Positions 63,637 through 64,000 of a DNA stretch of 64,000 nt are shown in pieces (the first letter of the stretch is position 1; every line of letters begins with the position of its first letter). This DNA is from JAWKUK01 sp964402175 (lineage in GTDB: Bacteria; Planctomycetota; UBA1135; GCA-002686595), in assembly GCA_964402175.1 (NCBI GenBank), contig CAYOBN010000014.1, forward strand, positions 18,770 through 82,769. Direction: 5' to 3'. A program made the translations under genes and the position numbers. The notes below the pieces were generated by a model that was given only the letters and a program-made list of their open reading frames with translations, was not told the origin of the DNA and searched no databases.

Positions 63637-64000
63637 ATGCCCAACGCGCGCAATCCGATCGCCTGCTCCACGGCGCTCTTCGCCCTCGCGAGCGCTGCCC
63701 TCGCTGGCCCGCAGCACGACCCCTGGTCGTGTGAGGGCTGGTACATCGAAGACAGTCGCTACAGTCACGCGCCCGCCACGGCGATGACTCCGGACGACAT
63801 CGCTCGGATCCGTCGTATTGCCGGGACAGGCACGCCGGACTCAGCGCGTGGAGTGCTCGACCTGTACCCGACCGGCCCCGCCGGTGGACCCGAGCGGCTC
63901 ATCGGTTCGTTCCAGCCCGCCGAGCTCGACGGGGTCCACGACATCCAAGGCCTCGCCGCTTCAGGACGCATCATCGCGACGCGAGCCAGCTTCTTCTCGG
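63637..64000 (+). CDS. Secreted protein, partial (runs off right edge)
   Basis: At least 121 codons from ATG 63637, which has AAGGA 6 nt upstream. The N-terminus is a signal peptide (CSTALFALASAALAGPQHDP). The visible mature part, with WYIEDSRYSHAPATAMTPDD and LYPTGPAGGPERLIGSF, shows no known family. It does not overlap lepB, whose stop is 121 bp upstream. Confidence 0.7.
   Translation, partial: MPNARNPIACSTALFALASAALAGPQHDPWSCEGWYIEDSRYSHAPATAMTPDDIARIRRIAGTGTPDSARGVLDLYPTGPAGGPERLIGSFQPAELDGVHDIQGLAASGRIIATRASFFS

Overview
This 64 kb window is GC-rich bacterial DNA with dense, mostly co-oriented genes, many GTG starts and long spurious open frames antisense to real genes. A run of 100 N at 40497-40596 marks a scaffold join, so this is draft sequence. 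The gene content fits a planctomycete-like bacterium: MoxR/DUF58/BatA-type VWA genes, several PQQ-like beta-propellers, a sialate esterase fused to a beta-helix, a LamG phosphatase, FIST, and a secreted-domain family ending in an FQAW-RD motif. This placement is inferred from content and style; no rRNA or tRNA gene was seen to confirm it.

Left part (1-6.8 kb): a lipoprotein cut by the window edge, a B3/4-domain protein, two overlapping BatA/VWA membrane genes and yebC. From 6618 to 12138 lies an islet: the last 178 bp of yebC are repeated in direct orientation, apparently without mismatch, and the 5.2 kb between the copies holds three unrecognised exported or membrane proteins with less GC-biased codons, a 4x13-bp tandem repeat and no integrase or transposase. 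This is the least ordinary part of the window.

12-25 kb: a sialate esterase/beta-helix protein, a SulP transporter, a secreted protein with the FQAW-RD C-terminal domain, a LamG plus metallophosphatase protein, a broken ECF sigma factor whose tail runs into a second FQAW-RD domain, a lipoprotein, two PQQ-like propellers and a DUF442-type phosphatase.

25.5-34.6 kb (minus strand): an eight-gene, mostly overlapping operon with a coiled-coil membrane protein, a small protein, a MoxR ATPase, an exported membrane protein, an ABC ATPase, two paralogous ABC permeases and a DUF58 protein between the permeases. It looks like one envelope machine driven by MoxR chaperoning and ABC transport.

34.7-46.3 kb: an M28 peptidase, a zinc metalloprotease lipoprotein, a CgeB-like glycosyltransferase and a GT-C membrane glycosyltransferase (both cut by the gap), a SprT-like/DUF2786 protein, a serine beta-lactamase-like hydrolase and a third propeller. 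46.3-51.3 kb: a KAS III-like synthase with IlvE (possibly branched-chain acyl supply), a 90-aa protein overlapping a FIST protein, a rhodanese and an inositol-monophosphatase-family enzyme. 51.3-56.5 kb: an rRNA-methyltransferase-like protein, a small unknown, a thioredoxin-like protein and an M14 carboxypeptidase. 56.5-64 kb: FHA-protease, birA, rph, rdgB, lepA, an enlarged lepB and a secreted protein cut by the right edge.

A recurring signal is a TANNNT -10-like box ending exactly 6 or 9 nt before the start codon of several first genes, suggesting leaderless or nearly leaderless transcription.
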